Shown: positions 26,521 to 40,409 of the stretch, one piece after another
Position numbering within the stretch: the first letter of the stretch is position 1
Layout of the letters: the number at the start of each line of letters is the position of its first letter
NCBI RefSeq assembly: GCF_036417845.1
Contig: NC_089979.1
Location: 121,801,415 to 121,865,414, forward strand
DNA length: 64,000 nt
Direction of reading: 5' to 3'
From: Apteryx mantelli
Lineage: Eukaryota; Chordata; Aves; Apterygiformes; Apterygidae
The notes under the pieces: model-generated
Told to the model about the DNA's origin: nothing
Databases searched by the model: none
The model's input: only the letters and a program-made list of their open reading frames with translations
Position numbers and translations under genes: made by a program

Positions 26521-29500
26521 CTGTAAAAGAATGTAAAGTAATACCTTAATTAGCCCTTTATTAATTAGCCCTTCTCTTAAAAAAAAAAAAGTTAAAATAC
26601 ATTAAAAGAAAACAATGAAGAATATAATCTTGCAGATGCTTAAAACATGACCTTGAGAGAAACTATTACATTCAGATCCACCCCTTCTAATTAATCCTAG
26701 TGGAATTAGCAATTAGCATTTTGGGCTACACTTATCTTAGTGCAAACAGAGGGCCAGAAGCCACACCCACTGAAATCAAAGTAGAAAACTCTCACTGAGA
26801 TAGTGAACAATGAATGGGTAATTAAATAGTAAGACATTGCAATCAATAAATTCTTACCTGATACGCTCACAGCAACATTTACTGCAGCACAGAGAATCAG
26901 TTCAGGAATGGCTCAGAATTCATGGTAACAAAATACCAACTGTAATTTTGGAATCACTGGCTTGTTGTTTGGGAAAATACATATTTAGCAGTATTAAATT
27001 AGAACCACCCTTATTCTGAAAGCAGCTTTCTGCATGGAGTCTACCAGGCAGATTTTACCAGTCTTGTGTTTGCCACATTCACAAAAAAGCCAAAGAGATG
27101 TAGTGCTTGCCAGAAGCCCCAGAAAGGTTTAATTACGGAAGTAAAAGCAGACAAAAAATTTCTCTAGTGGGGAGTGGAAAGTCCAGTCAATAACCTAAAA
27201 ATGTCTAATACCTTCACTCATTTTCATATCAAGACTTAGCTGTTGCTTCACTGTAAAGCTGTGGTCAGTGAGAACAACTATAAAAGGTGTCTGCAAATAC
27301 TTTAATTTGTTAAAGGAAAGCATGAAAAGCCTTCGCATGAAATGTGAGGTCAGATGCAGTGCCTGGAAGATCAGCTCTGCTAAGTGCAGAGGGTTGCAAT
27401 AGCAGATTTCTCTGACCAGAACAGGACAGGAGGCAAAGAAAACACCCAGCTTCCTTGGGATTTTCAGTCTGGAGTGGAAGTGCCTTCACGTTTTGATCGC
27501 TGTGGATTTCCTGGCAGAAGACTGTGGACCTGAAGTAGCCACTACTGTGCATCCTCAGTCTGGAAGCTGTGAATTGCACTCAGCTAATAAAAATAGAAAT
27601 AATTGCCTGAAATGGAAGGTGACTTTCCATGTGTTTCATTTTCTTAATTTACCATGTAGAACATTAATCTTTGTTCCTAGAGGAGCCAGCCACTGACCTA
27701 CCACAGAATGTGCTTGGTAGGCCACTGACTTGAAAAAAAGTATTGGCAATTCAGCAAAATAACACATGAAGCTTCAGAAAGATCTGAACTCTTTTATGTA
27801 TTTTAGTATACTTCCTCATAAGAAGTAGCATATATAGCAATAATAGCACATATATTCTACTTCAGGATTCAACAAATAAAGAAAAGAAATAAGGTTAGAA
27901 CTGGCTAAAAAGCCAGTAGATTCTCAGTCCTTTACATAGCTTATTTTTGATCTCTGCCATGCTCTTTTGGTAAGCATTGTCTTTTCCATTAATAACACAC
28001 CAGCAATATTATTTTAAATGAAATGTGGCTCTTACCATAACATACTGTGCAGTTAAAGAATGTTTGTATAATGGATTTGTCACTCCCTTCTGGACCAATA
28101 TTTAGTACCTGAAACATTCCAGTGTGATCCAGTTAGACAGAATAACAAGAAAAGACTTTAGGAAAGCATCAAGTGGGGAGCTCTGCTTTCAGGCAGATTC
28201 TTCCAATGACATAGCATCATGTTTCATTTATACATTCATAGAAAAGCATACTTTTAGTCCAAAAACAAGAATCCAAATTTCAACTTCCTCAAATCGTTTA
28301 CCACCTACAGTGATTTTCTATGGTCTCTATATTGACACATCTCAGTAGCGCTCAGTAACAACATAGGGTTTCCCAAAATTGTAGGCTACCTACAGTTTTA
28401 TACCTTCAAACTCTTGGCTGTATAGCCAGCTAGCTACTGGATGTTACCTACAAACTAACTTTTGCAGTTTGTTGGGAAACACGCAATAATTAGTAATATT
28501 CTGAGCCACACTTCCCTTGTTTGCATGAACTTAAAGAGTATATCTGCAACACCACCTTAATCAGATTTGCTAGCTAACATTCTGCACTACTTCTGGTGAA
28601 GAAACAGCATTTCCTTTCACTCATAAAGTCAATCTAAATGCTGTAGCCTAGTTTGACACCTTCACAGAGAAGTTGCCACATCCCAGATGCCAGAGACACC
28701 CAACTGGAATCGCTTGTAGCAGTTAATTTAAAATACAGTGAATTCAATAAAAAAGTGGTGGCAAGTCCATGGAATTAAAAAGTAGCACTGACAGCTGAAT
28801 ATATCTCATCTTCCTTAACTTCAGCAGCACAAAAGTTATGAGTCGAGCCTGGGAGTCTATAGTTAATGGAGGGCTCTTGAGTGGGTAATAAATCACTCCT
28901 CTCTGCTAACTGTAGATGGAGAGTAGACAACTATATACTTCATGTTTGGACAGGTAGGAGTAGGTGAGCAGAATCCTATGCTGAGCTCTTTTTTATTCCA
29001 CACGGAAGTACTGTCTGAGATTTCTATTTGCGAAGCAAATGCTCAGCCAAGAGCAAAAGTGAATGCTCTTTGCAAAGTGATGGGGCCCATTATTCGATAT
29101 CCTAGCTTCACTAGAAGTTTATCATGTACAGAGGTTGTGGGGTGAGCCAGATGTGCTGAAATGAGCAGTGTGGTGTGGGAGGTATCTTACACTTCTAAAA
29201 TTATACTTGTTCCATCAGTGCATTTAGCACCTTTAGAGGATCACTTCTGTGAAATCAAATCATACTGTTAACAATGAAACAGACTCTTTGCTATATATCC
29301 CTTAAGTACAGATGCTGGTATTAAACTTCCCTGTGAATAAACTTATTTTGTCTATCATCACAGCTAGGAGTAAACTAGCACTGTAGTTAGTTGTGATGGA
29401 TGAAGTTTTTAATGATCTACACTCACATGATTAGATAGAGTATATAAGGAGTGACTGAATTTCCATAAATGAGCTATTACAGATACCGCAGAAGGTAGCA

Positions 29501-30522
29501 GCTTGAAACAGTTTAGTTCTTAAGGAGAAAATCTACCATTTGTGCATGTCTTTGCAGGAAAACACTATGCCCAATATATATTCTAATACAGTATTCTGCT
29601 CAGTTTCAGTCTTCGGTAATCTCTTTGCAATATATTTGTTTTTTAACTTTATGCAAGTTTTACTAACAAAATTCTGAGCCAAAAAACATTCTGAGCCAAA
29701 AAACATGCACCTATTTCATTTTTAGGTAAACCTCATGTTACATCAGTCACATCTAGGATGAACATGGTCCACAAAGTTCATAAATGACATTTTAAAGTAG
29801 AGCATTAGAGAGTTAGACAGTCTGTCACAGCAGTTTGCATTTTTAGCAAACACAGAAAAGAAAGCAGTAACATGGAATTACTGCATGGGGGCAGAGCTCA
29901 AGGTTGAAAGAGAAACAAATGTTGGAAAACTCAGAAACACCTTGCCTGTTAAGCAGGCATAAACCCCTGCAGCACTCAGCACAGCTTGCAGTTCAAGGGA
30001 TTAATCAGAGTTACGATAGGTAGCCAGAGGACACAGAGGTTTACACAACTGTATAAAGATTAGTGGTAAGTTGTTAAATGCATGGCTTTCAGAAAGACCT
30101 TATAAACATTGCTTTTAACACTGTATGGTAACACACATAAGAATTTATTATGTGTATAGAGAGAGGAAGGAAGGCAAGCACAAAGGAAGTAGTGGGAAAC
30201 ACGTGAAATGTTTTCACACGCTTCAAAGCTGGTTAGGGTCTTCTATTCTCAACTAAACATGAAGAGGCACAGAGATTCCTGTTATTCTTTAACAGATTCC
30301 TTAGGTACCCTGAGTTTTCTTAACTATCAATTTCCAGATTCAAGAGTTTTACCTCCTATAATGCAATAAAATTACTCCTAAACAGACACCCGCCATTCTG
30401 CTTGTCATCTTTCCCATCCTCCTTCCTCATTACTTTGCTAAACTGTCCTCTTCTACATCTTTCCGAGCCTGTTAAGGTCTTTTTATTGACTGCAAAAAAG
30501 AAAATATTAGGAGATTTATTAC
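26521..30522. other. COL6A6 introns between C1 and C2 exons
   Basis: AT-rich intronic DNA either side of the small exon at 28036-28108. No further exon or recognisable repeat. Confidence 0.45.
28036..28108 (-). CDS. COL6A6: COL6A6 exon: end of C1 domain and linker
   Basis: The acceptor is GGAATGTTTCAG and the donor is GTAAGA. Its 73 nt read VLNIGPEGSDKSIIQTFFNC then TVCY plus one base. It joins C1 (phase 0) to the C2 exon (phase 1) exactly, giving CYDKCNPD, the Cys-rich link between C1 and C2. Confidence 0.88.
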
Positions 30523-31016
30523 CTCAAAGGCTTTCTTAATTCTCGGGACATCATTAAAAGCAAAAACAACAGGAACAATATCCAGTGCACTGTACTCCAG
30601 GACTGTAGTGTTAATGGAAGACACATCTGTAGATGGCCCATGGCTGAAAACCACTGCTACCTTTCTTACGTTAGAATTTTGGACAGTTCTCTTGAAAATG
30701 TTCCTGGCAATGAAACTCATTGCATCACCGATATTGCGTCCACTGAAGGATCTCTGATAACTCAGATTTTTAAGGTCTTCGAGGAGCTTGTCCTTGCTAT
30801 GAAACTCTGAGAAGCGGATCAGGTGGTGGACAGCCAAGTCGTAGGAAACAACAGCCGCTCTGGCTCCCACAGGGCAGTTGCTTTCTCTGATTTTGGTAAC
30901 ACTGACTATTGCAGTTATAATTTCTCTCATTCTTTCAAATATTTGGGGTGTAACGTCCATGGAAAAGTCCAAGGCAAATACCAAGTCAGTTGGATATACA
31001 GGGCATGCTGCAATTC
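30523..31016 (-). CDS. COL6A6: COL6A6 exon: C1 von Willebrand A domain
   Basis: The acceptor is CCCTTCTTGTATTCCAG and the donor is GTAATA. The 494 nt are open. It reads IAACPVYPTDLVFALDFSMD, IFERMREIITAIVSVTK, CPVGARAAVVSYD, FSGRNIGDAMSFIARNIFKR, KVAVVFSHGPSTD and VVFAFNDVPRIKKAFE. The first C-terminal VWA domain of alpha-6, with no stop or frameshift. Confidence 0.92.
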
Positions 31017-32399
31017 CTGGAATACAAGAAGGGAGAGTCACAAAAAGCCACAGGGATTAAACAAGGAGGTGTTATTCTCAAGTGTTTAATACCATTTTGA
31101 TGTTAATTTCCACAGACTTGTGATTTATTACAGTGAGGATTCATCACAAGGAAAAGGCTGCTGTGTGCTGGGCCACAGTTCAGGAAGACAGGGGGGTATT
31201 CTCTCCAGTTCTGTGGGCCTCCTGAACTTTTAAAATCAGGGCTGACTTATTTGAACTTAGGAAAGCTTTCAGAAACTCTCACTAGCAGAGGTAAAGCAGG
31301 GCTAATGGCTATATTAAAATTTACATTAGTAACACAGAAAGCTCATGTGGAGGCCATGAAATAGGAAATAAAGCAAACATTTCCAGCTCTTGGAGGAAAC
31401 CTTTGATAAATTAACAGGTAGTGAGATAACAGACAATGAGTGAAAGCACTGATGTCCCAACACAACTGCTGCTATTGAGCTCTGCTTTCCACAGACTAGC
31501 TGTAGCTGAGCTGTCAGGAGCTGGGGAACTCCAGGGCAAAAGCCTAAACTAGAGTGGAATTTAGCTAGCAAAGCCTTTGCCTAAAACATTTTATGAGGCA
31601 AATGAATCAATTTTTAATTGCTAGTTAAAAAAGTAATAATAATAAGTGATACTCACTTTTCCAACAAACTAAACAAAAAAAAGGAAAACGAAAATGATGT
31701 TATTCAATAGTATTTACTAAAACTGTTATAAAATATCTTTAAGGAATACTACTCTATTAGTGACATAGATTTTCTACCTATTAACTCACTACATTCCCTA
31801 TAACTGGGAAAACTTCTGGCTTAAGTGGAAGTGTTGAGTACTCACATAGTTCAGGATCTCTCATTTTTCTCCGTGTTCTCACAGTAGTAACATTGATTCA
31901 GTCCTAGTTCTTCTGCAGTCAAAATCTGGACTTCTAAGAAGGAGGTAAAGGACCAGGACTGCCACAATAATGTTTTCTGAAATACTCCCAGAATCATGAA
32001 CACTGCCAGAGAGAGATGATGTATCGAAGAGAAAATGGTGTAGGGAAGAAGGACTGAAATTCACTGAGTACTGGGGAAACTTTTGAATACAAGTAGCCTC
32101 TTCAGGGAAGATAGTCTTCATTTAAACCAGAACGATACCATATTGCTGGCACTTAAAATTAGATAGGTTTTGGCAGAATTTTTAAAGGAAAGACTAAGGA
32201 AGTGGAGAATGTGGAAGAGTGTGATATTTGTGGTGACACATCTGAGCTGGAGTCGATAAAAACTTTGTATCCTCAAGTTAAGGTTACAGCAGAAGTTGGC
32301 AAAACTCAAAAAGGTAATGGCAAAGGGGAGGCTGAACAGACAGAATCCCATCTGAGGAGGGCACAGACTGTCTGACCAGAAAGGTAATGCTGTCTGTGG
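31017..32399. other. COL6A6 intron
   Basis: No exon recognised. The 3' part (about 32120-32400) may already belong to the ancient CR1 relic but is too diverged to place. Confidence 0.4.
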
Positions 32400-34868
32400 T
32401 GTGTTAAAGGAAATTACAGATGTTGTGAAGGTGGAAAGCACTACTGTAAAAGACGACTCCAGTTACTGCCATAATGATGCTATCTTATTCCCATCAGACA
32501 TTTAAGCAAAGATGGCATTTTTAGATAACCTATTTTGCCTTATTAAACAGCAAGTCAATGAAATCATAAGAGAAGCAACTCTGCTGTTGGACCTGAGCAG
32601 GACACAGGATGTATTCAATATGTTATATCAGAAAGCCATGCTAACAGTGTCCATAAAGTTCTTAGAGTTAATAGCCTTACAGTATAACTAAATCAAAAAT
32701 AAAGTCTGTCACAGTAGTGTTTAATAAAAAAAAACCCTGCATAAAGGGAAATCTAAAAGAAATTAAGAGGCAAGCAAAGGAGTAAAATGCTGCAGAAAGC
32801 AATTTGGAAGCTCAGAGAAAGTACATACCACCTATCAAAAATACTATGGAAAGACAACAGAACCACAAAATATTTACGCAGCAGGGTAAGGAAGGTTAGT
32901 ATAAGGTAGAAGAAACCTTTAAAAAGGCTGAAGTTGTGGCATCATGGAAAATAGAGAAAAACAAACTTTGGAAGCTATATTTAAAAACACAATAAAGCTA
33001 GACAAATTATAGTCTCAGAAACAAAACTACATAAGACATAAAAACAAATAATTATCCCTTTTCCAGATACATCAGGAGTGAAAATCTGACAGAGAGCCTG
33101 TAGGGCCAGTAACCGATGAAGGTTCAAAAGAAGCATTCAAAGAAAACAAGTTCACGGCAGAAAATTAAGTGGGTACTTTGCATCTGTGTTCACCATGGAG
33201 GAGTTCAGGGAGGTTCCTATGCTAGAATCCCCTGTTCCTTTTCTGTGTGTCTGTATGATGTGCCACAGGATCTCTCTGAAACTGTAATGCTGGTAGGAGA
33301 GGTTTCAAGCAGTAGTAAATTACCAAGAGCAGAAAATACTCATCCAGGCTTTTTAAATTGTGTCAGGTATGCAATAGCTGAACTGCTGAACAGTTTGCAA
33401 CTGTTACAGTACCATAAGGATGGAAAATGGCAAGACTGATATCAGTTCTTGCAAAAATTTTTGGGAAGGTTACAGACCAGTCTGACGGTCTGATAGACCA
33501 GTTCACTAGGCAAACTAATATAAATTATAAAAAGGAATAGAGCTGATAGAGACATAGATAGATGTACTATATCGAGAAAGAGTCAACATGTAAGAAGTCT
33601 TTTATCATAAATCTATCTGAAAGAATTGCTAACCATGTGAACAGTGGTGATCTGGTTGATATTCCTGGATTTCCAGAAGGCTTTCGACAAGTTCCTCCAT
33701 GAAAGACTTTCAAAAATAATGCATCACACAGAATAACAGATAGTTAAAAAGACAGTAAGTGAGGTTAGGAATAGATCAGTTTTCCTAGTGGGAGGAAGTT
33801 ATCAGCAGAGACACATGTGGATCTGTGCTTAGACCTGTGTTGTTCATAATGTTTATAAGTGACTTAGAAAAAAGAAGGGAACAGTGATGTGCCCAGGTTG
33901 CTGAAGATGCTAAGTTATTTGCGATAGCAAGAATGAGAACTGACTCCAAAAGGTTACCGAAGGATTTCTGACAATGGGTGACTGGATGATCCTACGTCAA
34001 CTGAAATTCATTGAAGATCAAAGAGGTGGGTGTATGTGGGAAACACTGTCCAGTCTTAACTTTGTATTTATCATAAACAGTTCTGAAAGACTTCTTAGTT
34101 TAATCCTATTCAGGGAAAAGATGCTTGAGTTATAACAGACAATCCTATAAAAATATGAATGACCCAAAAGCTAAAATGTTTGTTAGGAATTGTTAGAGAA
34201 AGAATAGGATAATATACCAATGAACAAATCCACAGAGCTCTTTTACCTTGAATAATGTGTGCAGTACTTGGCCCCTAATCACAAAAATATATATAATCCA
34301 ACTATGACAGGCACAGGGAAGGTCTGTCACAGGTATGGAACAGTTTCCATAGAAAGAATAATTAACTAGACTAGGAGTCTACAGCTGGGAAAGAGAAGCC
34401 TGAAAAAAGAGATAACGGAGACCTGTAAATAAGGAATGACACAGGGAAAAGTGAATACGGAGTAACTGTTTGTTGTCTTCTCATAATGCAAGAACTGTAA
34501 AATATCAAATAAAATTATCAAGTGATGAAATAGATGCAAACAAAAGAAGATACTATTTCACAAAGCATGTAGTTAAGCTATGAAACTCATTTTCTTGGGC
34601 TGTTGTGAACACAAAAGGTTTGCCTGTATTCAAATAATACTTAGATAAATTTATATGGAAAAAAAGAATTCATCAAGGGCTTTTAATCACAAAGATACCA
34701 ACTCTGGCTCAGAAAATGCTTGAGTGGCTGGAAGCTGATGGAGTGTATCAGGGAAATATCATTATTTGTTTACCTTGTTTTTGTACTCTTTCCTAGGCAC
34801 CTATGCTTGGCTATGCTGGAGGTAAATACTGGACCTGACAGACCTTTGGTCTTATCCAACATAGCCAT
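32400..34868 (+). mobile_element. Ancient, heavily mutated CR1-type LINE relic
   Basis: Pieces of an old amniote CR1 can be read in order on the plus strand. They include an end-of-endonuclease trace (about 32520-32620), lysine-rich linker words (about 32750-32990) and a trace of the ASVFT segment (about 33180). An RT trace corresponding to LDFQKAFD sits at about 33650-33700, and an ADD-region trace at about 33890-33920. The typical old-CR1 3' end (GACCTTTGGTCTTATCCAAC-like) is at about 34840-34868. Stops and indels are everywhere. The 5' limit is a guess. It predates the other CR1 copies here and lies inside a COL6A6 intron, opposite to the gene. Confidence 0.75.
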
Positions 34869-35094
34869 CCTTAAGTTCATAGGTTGAAACATGCACAGGC
34901 TGTACTGAGAGCTGGTTTACAGAAAATGATATAATTGGCTGTGTATTTATTGAAAGGTAAATAATCTGCTTTAATTTTCGAAGAGACATAAGCCATTGCC
35001 AAATACTCAGCAAGAATTTTCTATTACCTCCCAAAATACAGCTTTAAATAGTGATATTAGTGATACAGAGCAAAAGGAAGCACTGTGCACTTAC

Positions 35095-35131
35095 TGCTGT
35101 GTTTACGCACAAACTCAATAAGCTGACATTG
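35095..35131 (-). CDS. COL6A6: COL6A6 exon: link between helix and C1
   Basis: The acceptor is TTTCCCTACAG and the donor is GTAAGT. Its 37 nt read QCQLIEFVRKHS plus one base, like the conserved CELIQYVRDRS segment right after the helix in alpha-6. The phase agrees with the C1 exon. Confidence 0.85.
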
Positions 35132-35218
35132 CTGTAGGGAAAAAAAGTAGAGAAAAGGAATGACTAGGGAAGCAACTTCTAAATCTATGTGAATGCAGAA
35201 CATGTTAGAAATACTTAC

Positions 35219-35254
35219 AGAAAATGCAGACCGTCCCTTTTCTCCTTTCTTGCC
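35219..35254 (-). CDS. COL6A6: COL6A6 last helix exon
   Basis: 36 nt between TTGCTCTTCCAG and GTAAGT. Reads GKKGEKGRSAFS: two Gly-X-Y triplets, then the end of the helix. Confidence 0.88.
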
Positions 35255-36271
35255 CTGGAAGAGCAAAGATATCAGATTATTAGACTGTTTAACTGGCATC
35301 TACTGCCTGGATAAAAACAATGAAAATACCATGAGATATTAACAGCTGTAGCTGAATTTGATTTCACTGTGGATCTTACTTCTTTTTGTTTTGTGTAAAT
35401 TGTGCTATTATGACTTCTAAAGTTCCAGACCAGTGGGATCACAAAAGTTCTTACTGTTTGGTTAGTTTGTATTTTTATAGGAGAGTTTTTCTGGAATGAA
35501 AGAAGGACAAATAATGCATACAATTAGGAGCTGGTCTCTGAGAGCTGGGCTGAAGACTACTTTTTCCAAACGTCATCTAGGAGACACACACTGCTGGAGT
35601 CTGTGAGTCAGTAATGATTACTGGAAGATTTGAGTTTGATCAGAGACCAAATATCATTTTTGGAATCAAAAAAATGTCAGTCAATTCAGATCTACTATGA
35701 TTTTTTAACTGCAGTTTGCAAAACAACATGAAACAAACCACAAGGTACAATGGGACCTTCAAATATTGATAGAAAGGAAATGCTGTTGTTGCAATATACA
35801 TAATGCTACATAGTTACTTTGAACAACTAAATCTCAGTCTCACCATTTTACTTGTGCCCCTTGACAAACTGTCAAGTACTTAATCAAGCACTAAAAAAAG
35901 AAACCTCATTTAGAGTTTGCAGTGGGAACCCTGAACAGTTGGCTACTATAATTTGAAGATCTGGAACAGCTGTTATTCTTTAATAGTTCAGGGCAGAGCA
36001 TTTATCAGGTATTTGCATATAACCAGCAATATCCACAATATTTTGTTACATGCCTGAAGTTTCTGTTTGAGTGCCAGTGACTTGAGCTACAAACACAACA
36101 TTGGATGCCAAATGCATATAGCATTTAAGTCACCTGCCTCGCACAGTATGAATGTAACCTTATAACTGTAACCTAGGATAAAACCCAACAAACTCTGTCA
36201 TCACCTCCTTGTTTAGAGAGAGTAGCTTTTCATGCAAATTCAGTGACACACTTTATGTGATCAGTTCATAC

Positions 36272-36334
36272 CCTGTGACCTGGAGGTCCCAAGCTCCCTG
36301 GAGCACCCCGTGTACCAGGTTCACCAGCATCACC
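36272..36334 (-). CDS. COL6A6: COL6A6 helix exon (63 nt)
   Basis: Acceptor TGTTTTCAG, donor GTATGA. Seven perfect Gly-X-Y triplets: GDAGEPGTRGAPGSLGPPGH plus R. No lesion. Confidence 0.9.
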
Positions 36335-37337
36335 CTGAAAACATTGGCATAAATTAAAGGCATAATCTACAGATCTTGAATTTAGCACTCACAAATGCAG
36401 GATTTTCTTGCTATCGAGATCCCTGTTTTACACCTACTGAATGCAGAATGCAGCCATGGGCCCAGTTGGGTGCATACTGATAGTTAAGGCAAAACGTTTT
36501 TGCAGTAGACAAGATCACGTGCAAGATGAATAAGAACAGGTCACAGTGAGATGATTATAAAAACATCACATTGATAACTGAGAATAAAAGAACAATACTT
36601 CCATTAGGATATTGCACTTCTACCTGAGGAGCTCAAAACTCAGCTAAAGCAGGAAACAATTAGTCACACATATTTGTTTACCTTAACCAAGCCAGTGAAA
36701 AAGCCTTGCCCATCTTTCAGATTTCCTCAGACTAATAACTATAAGACATCTATTTTATCTTTTCAACTTGACATAGAAAATGCCCATATGAGCTCTAAGA
36801 AACCTGAGGATAAAAATAAGCCTGCACTCACTGTATAATACTGTGAGAATTATCATCTAGCATGAATGATCTTACTCATCCAAAACCCAATATCCAAAGT
36901 CAGCCTAAGGATTTCTGTCAAATATATGGGAGCTATACATCTGCAATTGTGGTCACAGGTATATGCCAGATCAATCTTCCAAAGTGAATTTTGCAGACAC
37001 AAAGCAGCAGATATGACAAGAATTGACAAGGAATATGAATACTTTTGGCACATCCACCTCCTGGCCTTGGGGAAGAGGAGTGCTGGAGTGATCTTCCTGT
37101 GGCTGATTATATCACATTCAGGCTCACTTTGAGATCAGTTCATTACTTCTACTAGTAAAAGATCTGACCCACTGTATCTACAACAGATGTCCCAGCAGTA
37201 CATTCAGCTGGCCCAATTAAAACAATTTCCTTTTTCTAATGGGATACTACCTGAATTTCTGCTCTGTGTTAAGAACAAGGGTAATAAACCAGTCCCCAAA
37301 GAAGTTAGTTTTTAAAGAAGTAGAAAATGATGCTTTC

Positions 37338-37400
37338 CATTCTTCCTCTGTTCCCTTTTGGTCCATGTTCACCTTGAACTCCACGGTTCCCAGCTTCACC
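37338..37400 (-). pseudogene. COL6A6: COL6A6 helix exon with apparently lost donor
   Basis: After ATTAATTAG, seven in-frame triplets read GEAGNRGVQGEHGPKGNRGR plus M. The usual 63-nt length ends at 37338, but the next bases are GAAAGC where GT is expected. An upstream GTGAAC (after GVQ) exists as a cryptic donor but would break phase. Confidence 0.65.
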
Positions 37401-39745
37401 CTAATTAATCGGAAACAATAGGTTGAGATGTGAGTCAAAAGTGATTAATCCAAATAAACATGTTTCACATCTAAGCCTCTATTCATAATCCCCTTTTTAG
37501 CAATGAAAAGGCTGGTTTGTAACAAGCATATTCAAACATTCACACACTCTCTGTGTTTCCCCTCCTTTACAGGAAGTTCATACCAGGACACAAACCATTC
37601 CAGCATAACGGTCTTCATGGGCACAGTCTATAATCAGAATTTTTTTGAAAACAAAAGCAAAAGGTATGGCTCTCACATAAGACATTACTAAATTCATGGG
37701 AAATAATTGTGGTTTCGTTCTCAAACGGTAAATGTGCTTTTCTTTTCAGGTTGCCAGGACAGAGATCCTCCCTTCCCAGCCTCCGCCTCCACATATAAAC
37801 ACCTGCCCTACTGTTTCGCCAATGGCGCACATTGGATGTGGCTTCCAACTCATTCCACATGCTTTTCATTGCCTTCTGCAGAAAAGCTGGGGGTGATTTG
37901 CCCCCCAAATAAGTACATTGGAAATATATTGGTGGTGATAGAACTGGACCTGAACTTCTCCAGACCTCAAAAAAACAGGAAAGTTTCAAACACAAATAAG
38001 GATAGTTGCTATTAGCTGAGCCAAATCTTCTTCCATATTTTGCAGCTCAGATCCCTTAATTTAACTGCACATTGGTTTGGTATAGTCCTTATTTCAGTTA
38101 TGTTTGGTGAAGCAGATATTCCAAACTTCATTTAGGGAGTATGTAAGAGTCACAGGTGAGTAAGAAGAAAAGGGCTTTTTAAATGTTAGTTTAAACTGGC
38201 ATTCATTGGAAAGCTATCTTTTATTTTAATATAAAAAATCAGATAAAAGGAAGATGTCAAAATGTTCTCCAAGCTACATTTATTTTACTGTCTTTCAGAA
38301 GATATCAAGAGCCCCCACTAAAAGACTGTTATGTTGTACACATTCTCATCTGCAGAGATTTACTGCTACAGGTCAAATATCTGCTTGCTTAGCTACCAGG
38401 ATCCAGGTTCTCAGCCCTCCTCTGGCTGCTCAGCTTAGGCTGTGACAATCTGGTCAGAAAGTTTCCCCATCAGTGGCAAGTCAGAGAAACACTGGTGCTG
38501 GTCAGGGAAAGACTGGGGCTCTGTGATCTTTGCAGGCAGCAGAAGGCAGTAGCACAGCCAAGAGCAACAATTGTGCTCTCCCACCACCTCAGGCCAGGCT
38601 GCTGATGTCCCTGGCACTCTCCTCTTGGCAGCCTTGACTGCTGAACCTGCTTTAAAGCATGGCTGGAACAACCACATACATGTTTATATGCTGCTGGCTC
38701 AAGGGCAGGACCAGGAGTAGGCTAGAGAGCAGATCGGTCAGTGCAGGAAGTACTCAATCACTGAGAGTTTTCTCACCAAGTTCAACAGTGAGCAGGCTTT
38801 CAGCTCCTCTGAATTACACTGGTATAAGACTGTGCCCTAGCTTACTCCAAAATCACAGGAATAGAAAAGCACCTTCATATCTCCTTTCCTCACTTTTTTC
38901 TGGCATTAGCTCAGCTATTTCTAGTCTTGCCCCAGCATTACATTCAACCTACTTGTAACTAAAACACCAACAGAAACAAGTATTGCAGAGCAAATAAAAG
39001 GCATTCATGGGCTTTTACAATAACAAAATAGTCCTTTTTTATTAATCTTGGTTTTATATATTAATACATTATTCAGTCAGAAGTCAAGAACTACTAAAGT
39101 AAAGACTGAGCTTAGAAGAGTTTCTTGCACTTGTTTTGACAAGATATTCCTGGCATACAGATGCATATCCTACACTATAAAATGCTGTATGTATGTGTCA
39201 AAATATTGTCTGAAAGTTTTATGTTTGTTTAATATTTTGGGGGAGTGTCTGCTTTTGGACTCATCAAAGTTACTATTCTGATAACTAACCGGTCCACTAG
39301 TGACAAAGAAGTGGGACAGAAACACTGAAATCTGCATTCACAAATATACTAAGTCTGAATACTCAAGTTTGAGACATTTCCACAACAATCTCAAATTAAG
39401 TGACCTTCAGTCATTAAAAGTTATGAAGTTTAAAATAAAAATATATTAAAAAATCTGTTTAGATCAGAGAGAGTTCGGAAATATTTCTCCTTCACTGGTA
39501 TCACAACGACAACTTCCAGTATAAGATGCTGAATGTAAATGAGCATATTCTTTTCAGAAAACCTAACAAGCTTTTCTGTTACATTGCTGACATCCTACAG
39601 CTGAAATTAATTACCTCCTTAAAATTCCTGCCCTCTCGCTTCAGTTTGTGCTAGCAAACCTCTCCCTACAATGCAGTGTAGCTGAGCAGAAACACAAGTC
39701 ACTATAGTCAGAGTCAGAACTACATTCTGAATTCACAGTACAGAC
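37401..39745. other. COL6A6 intron
   Basis: No exon recognised on the minus strand. Scattered open frames are short and unlike collagen. Confidence 0.4.
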
Positions 39746-39781
39746 CTTCTGGCCCTGCTCTCTGGTACATCCTCTTTGCCC
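39746..39781 (-). pseudogene. COL6A6: COL6A6 helix exon with Gly-to-Arg change
   Basis: 36 nt after CTGAACAACAG read GQRGCTREQGQK. The third triplet has Arg (AGA) where Gly (GGA) is required. The donor is the weak GTCTGT. Confidence 0.65.
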
Positions 39782-40409
39782 CTGTTGTTCAGAATAAAGA
39801 GAAAGCAGTTACATGTGTATCACATCTGAGTTTCTATTCAGCTGATTTTGTACCTATTTGCTTTTTGTTTTTTAACATAATTAACAGGCAAACTAAAATA
39901 TAAAGTAACAAAACCGTGGACATGCTGGAATCAGCATTATCACGGGCCAGTATTTTTGAAGTGTTGATGCAAGGCTTTTCAAAGTGCAAATAATACAGTC
40001 CAAGATACAAAAGTTTGCAATATAAGTAGGAGGAAAAAAAATCATGCAGAAAGAGCCTGACATTATCAGACTTTAATGGAAGTTAAATTGAGCTCAAAGC
40101 ATTGAGAGGAAAAGAAAGTGTGGAAGCTCTAAGGTGGGATTGTACGAAAAGGAATATTAGTCTTGGACAGAGAAGCTTAAGGAGTCTGGGACCGTTCATA
40201 TGCAACAAAGCAAAAGCAGATGAATTTCATGTCTGTTTTCCTTTACTTTACTCATATATGTCTAAGACACATTTAGAAATAAAGCAATGGACATACCATC
40301 TCATGCAGCACACACATATTTGACTGATAAGTTAAAGAGAAGCTAGAGTATAGATGTTCAATGTAACTAGAGCCAGCTGTAGCCAAAGGTTGCAGTGGAA
40401 CAGTCTCAC

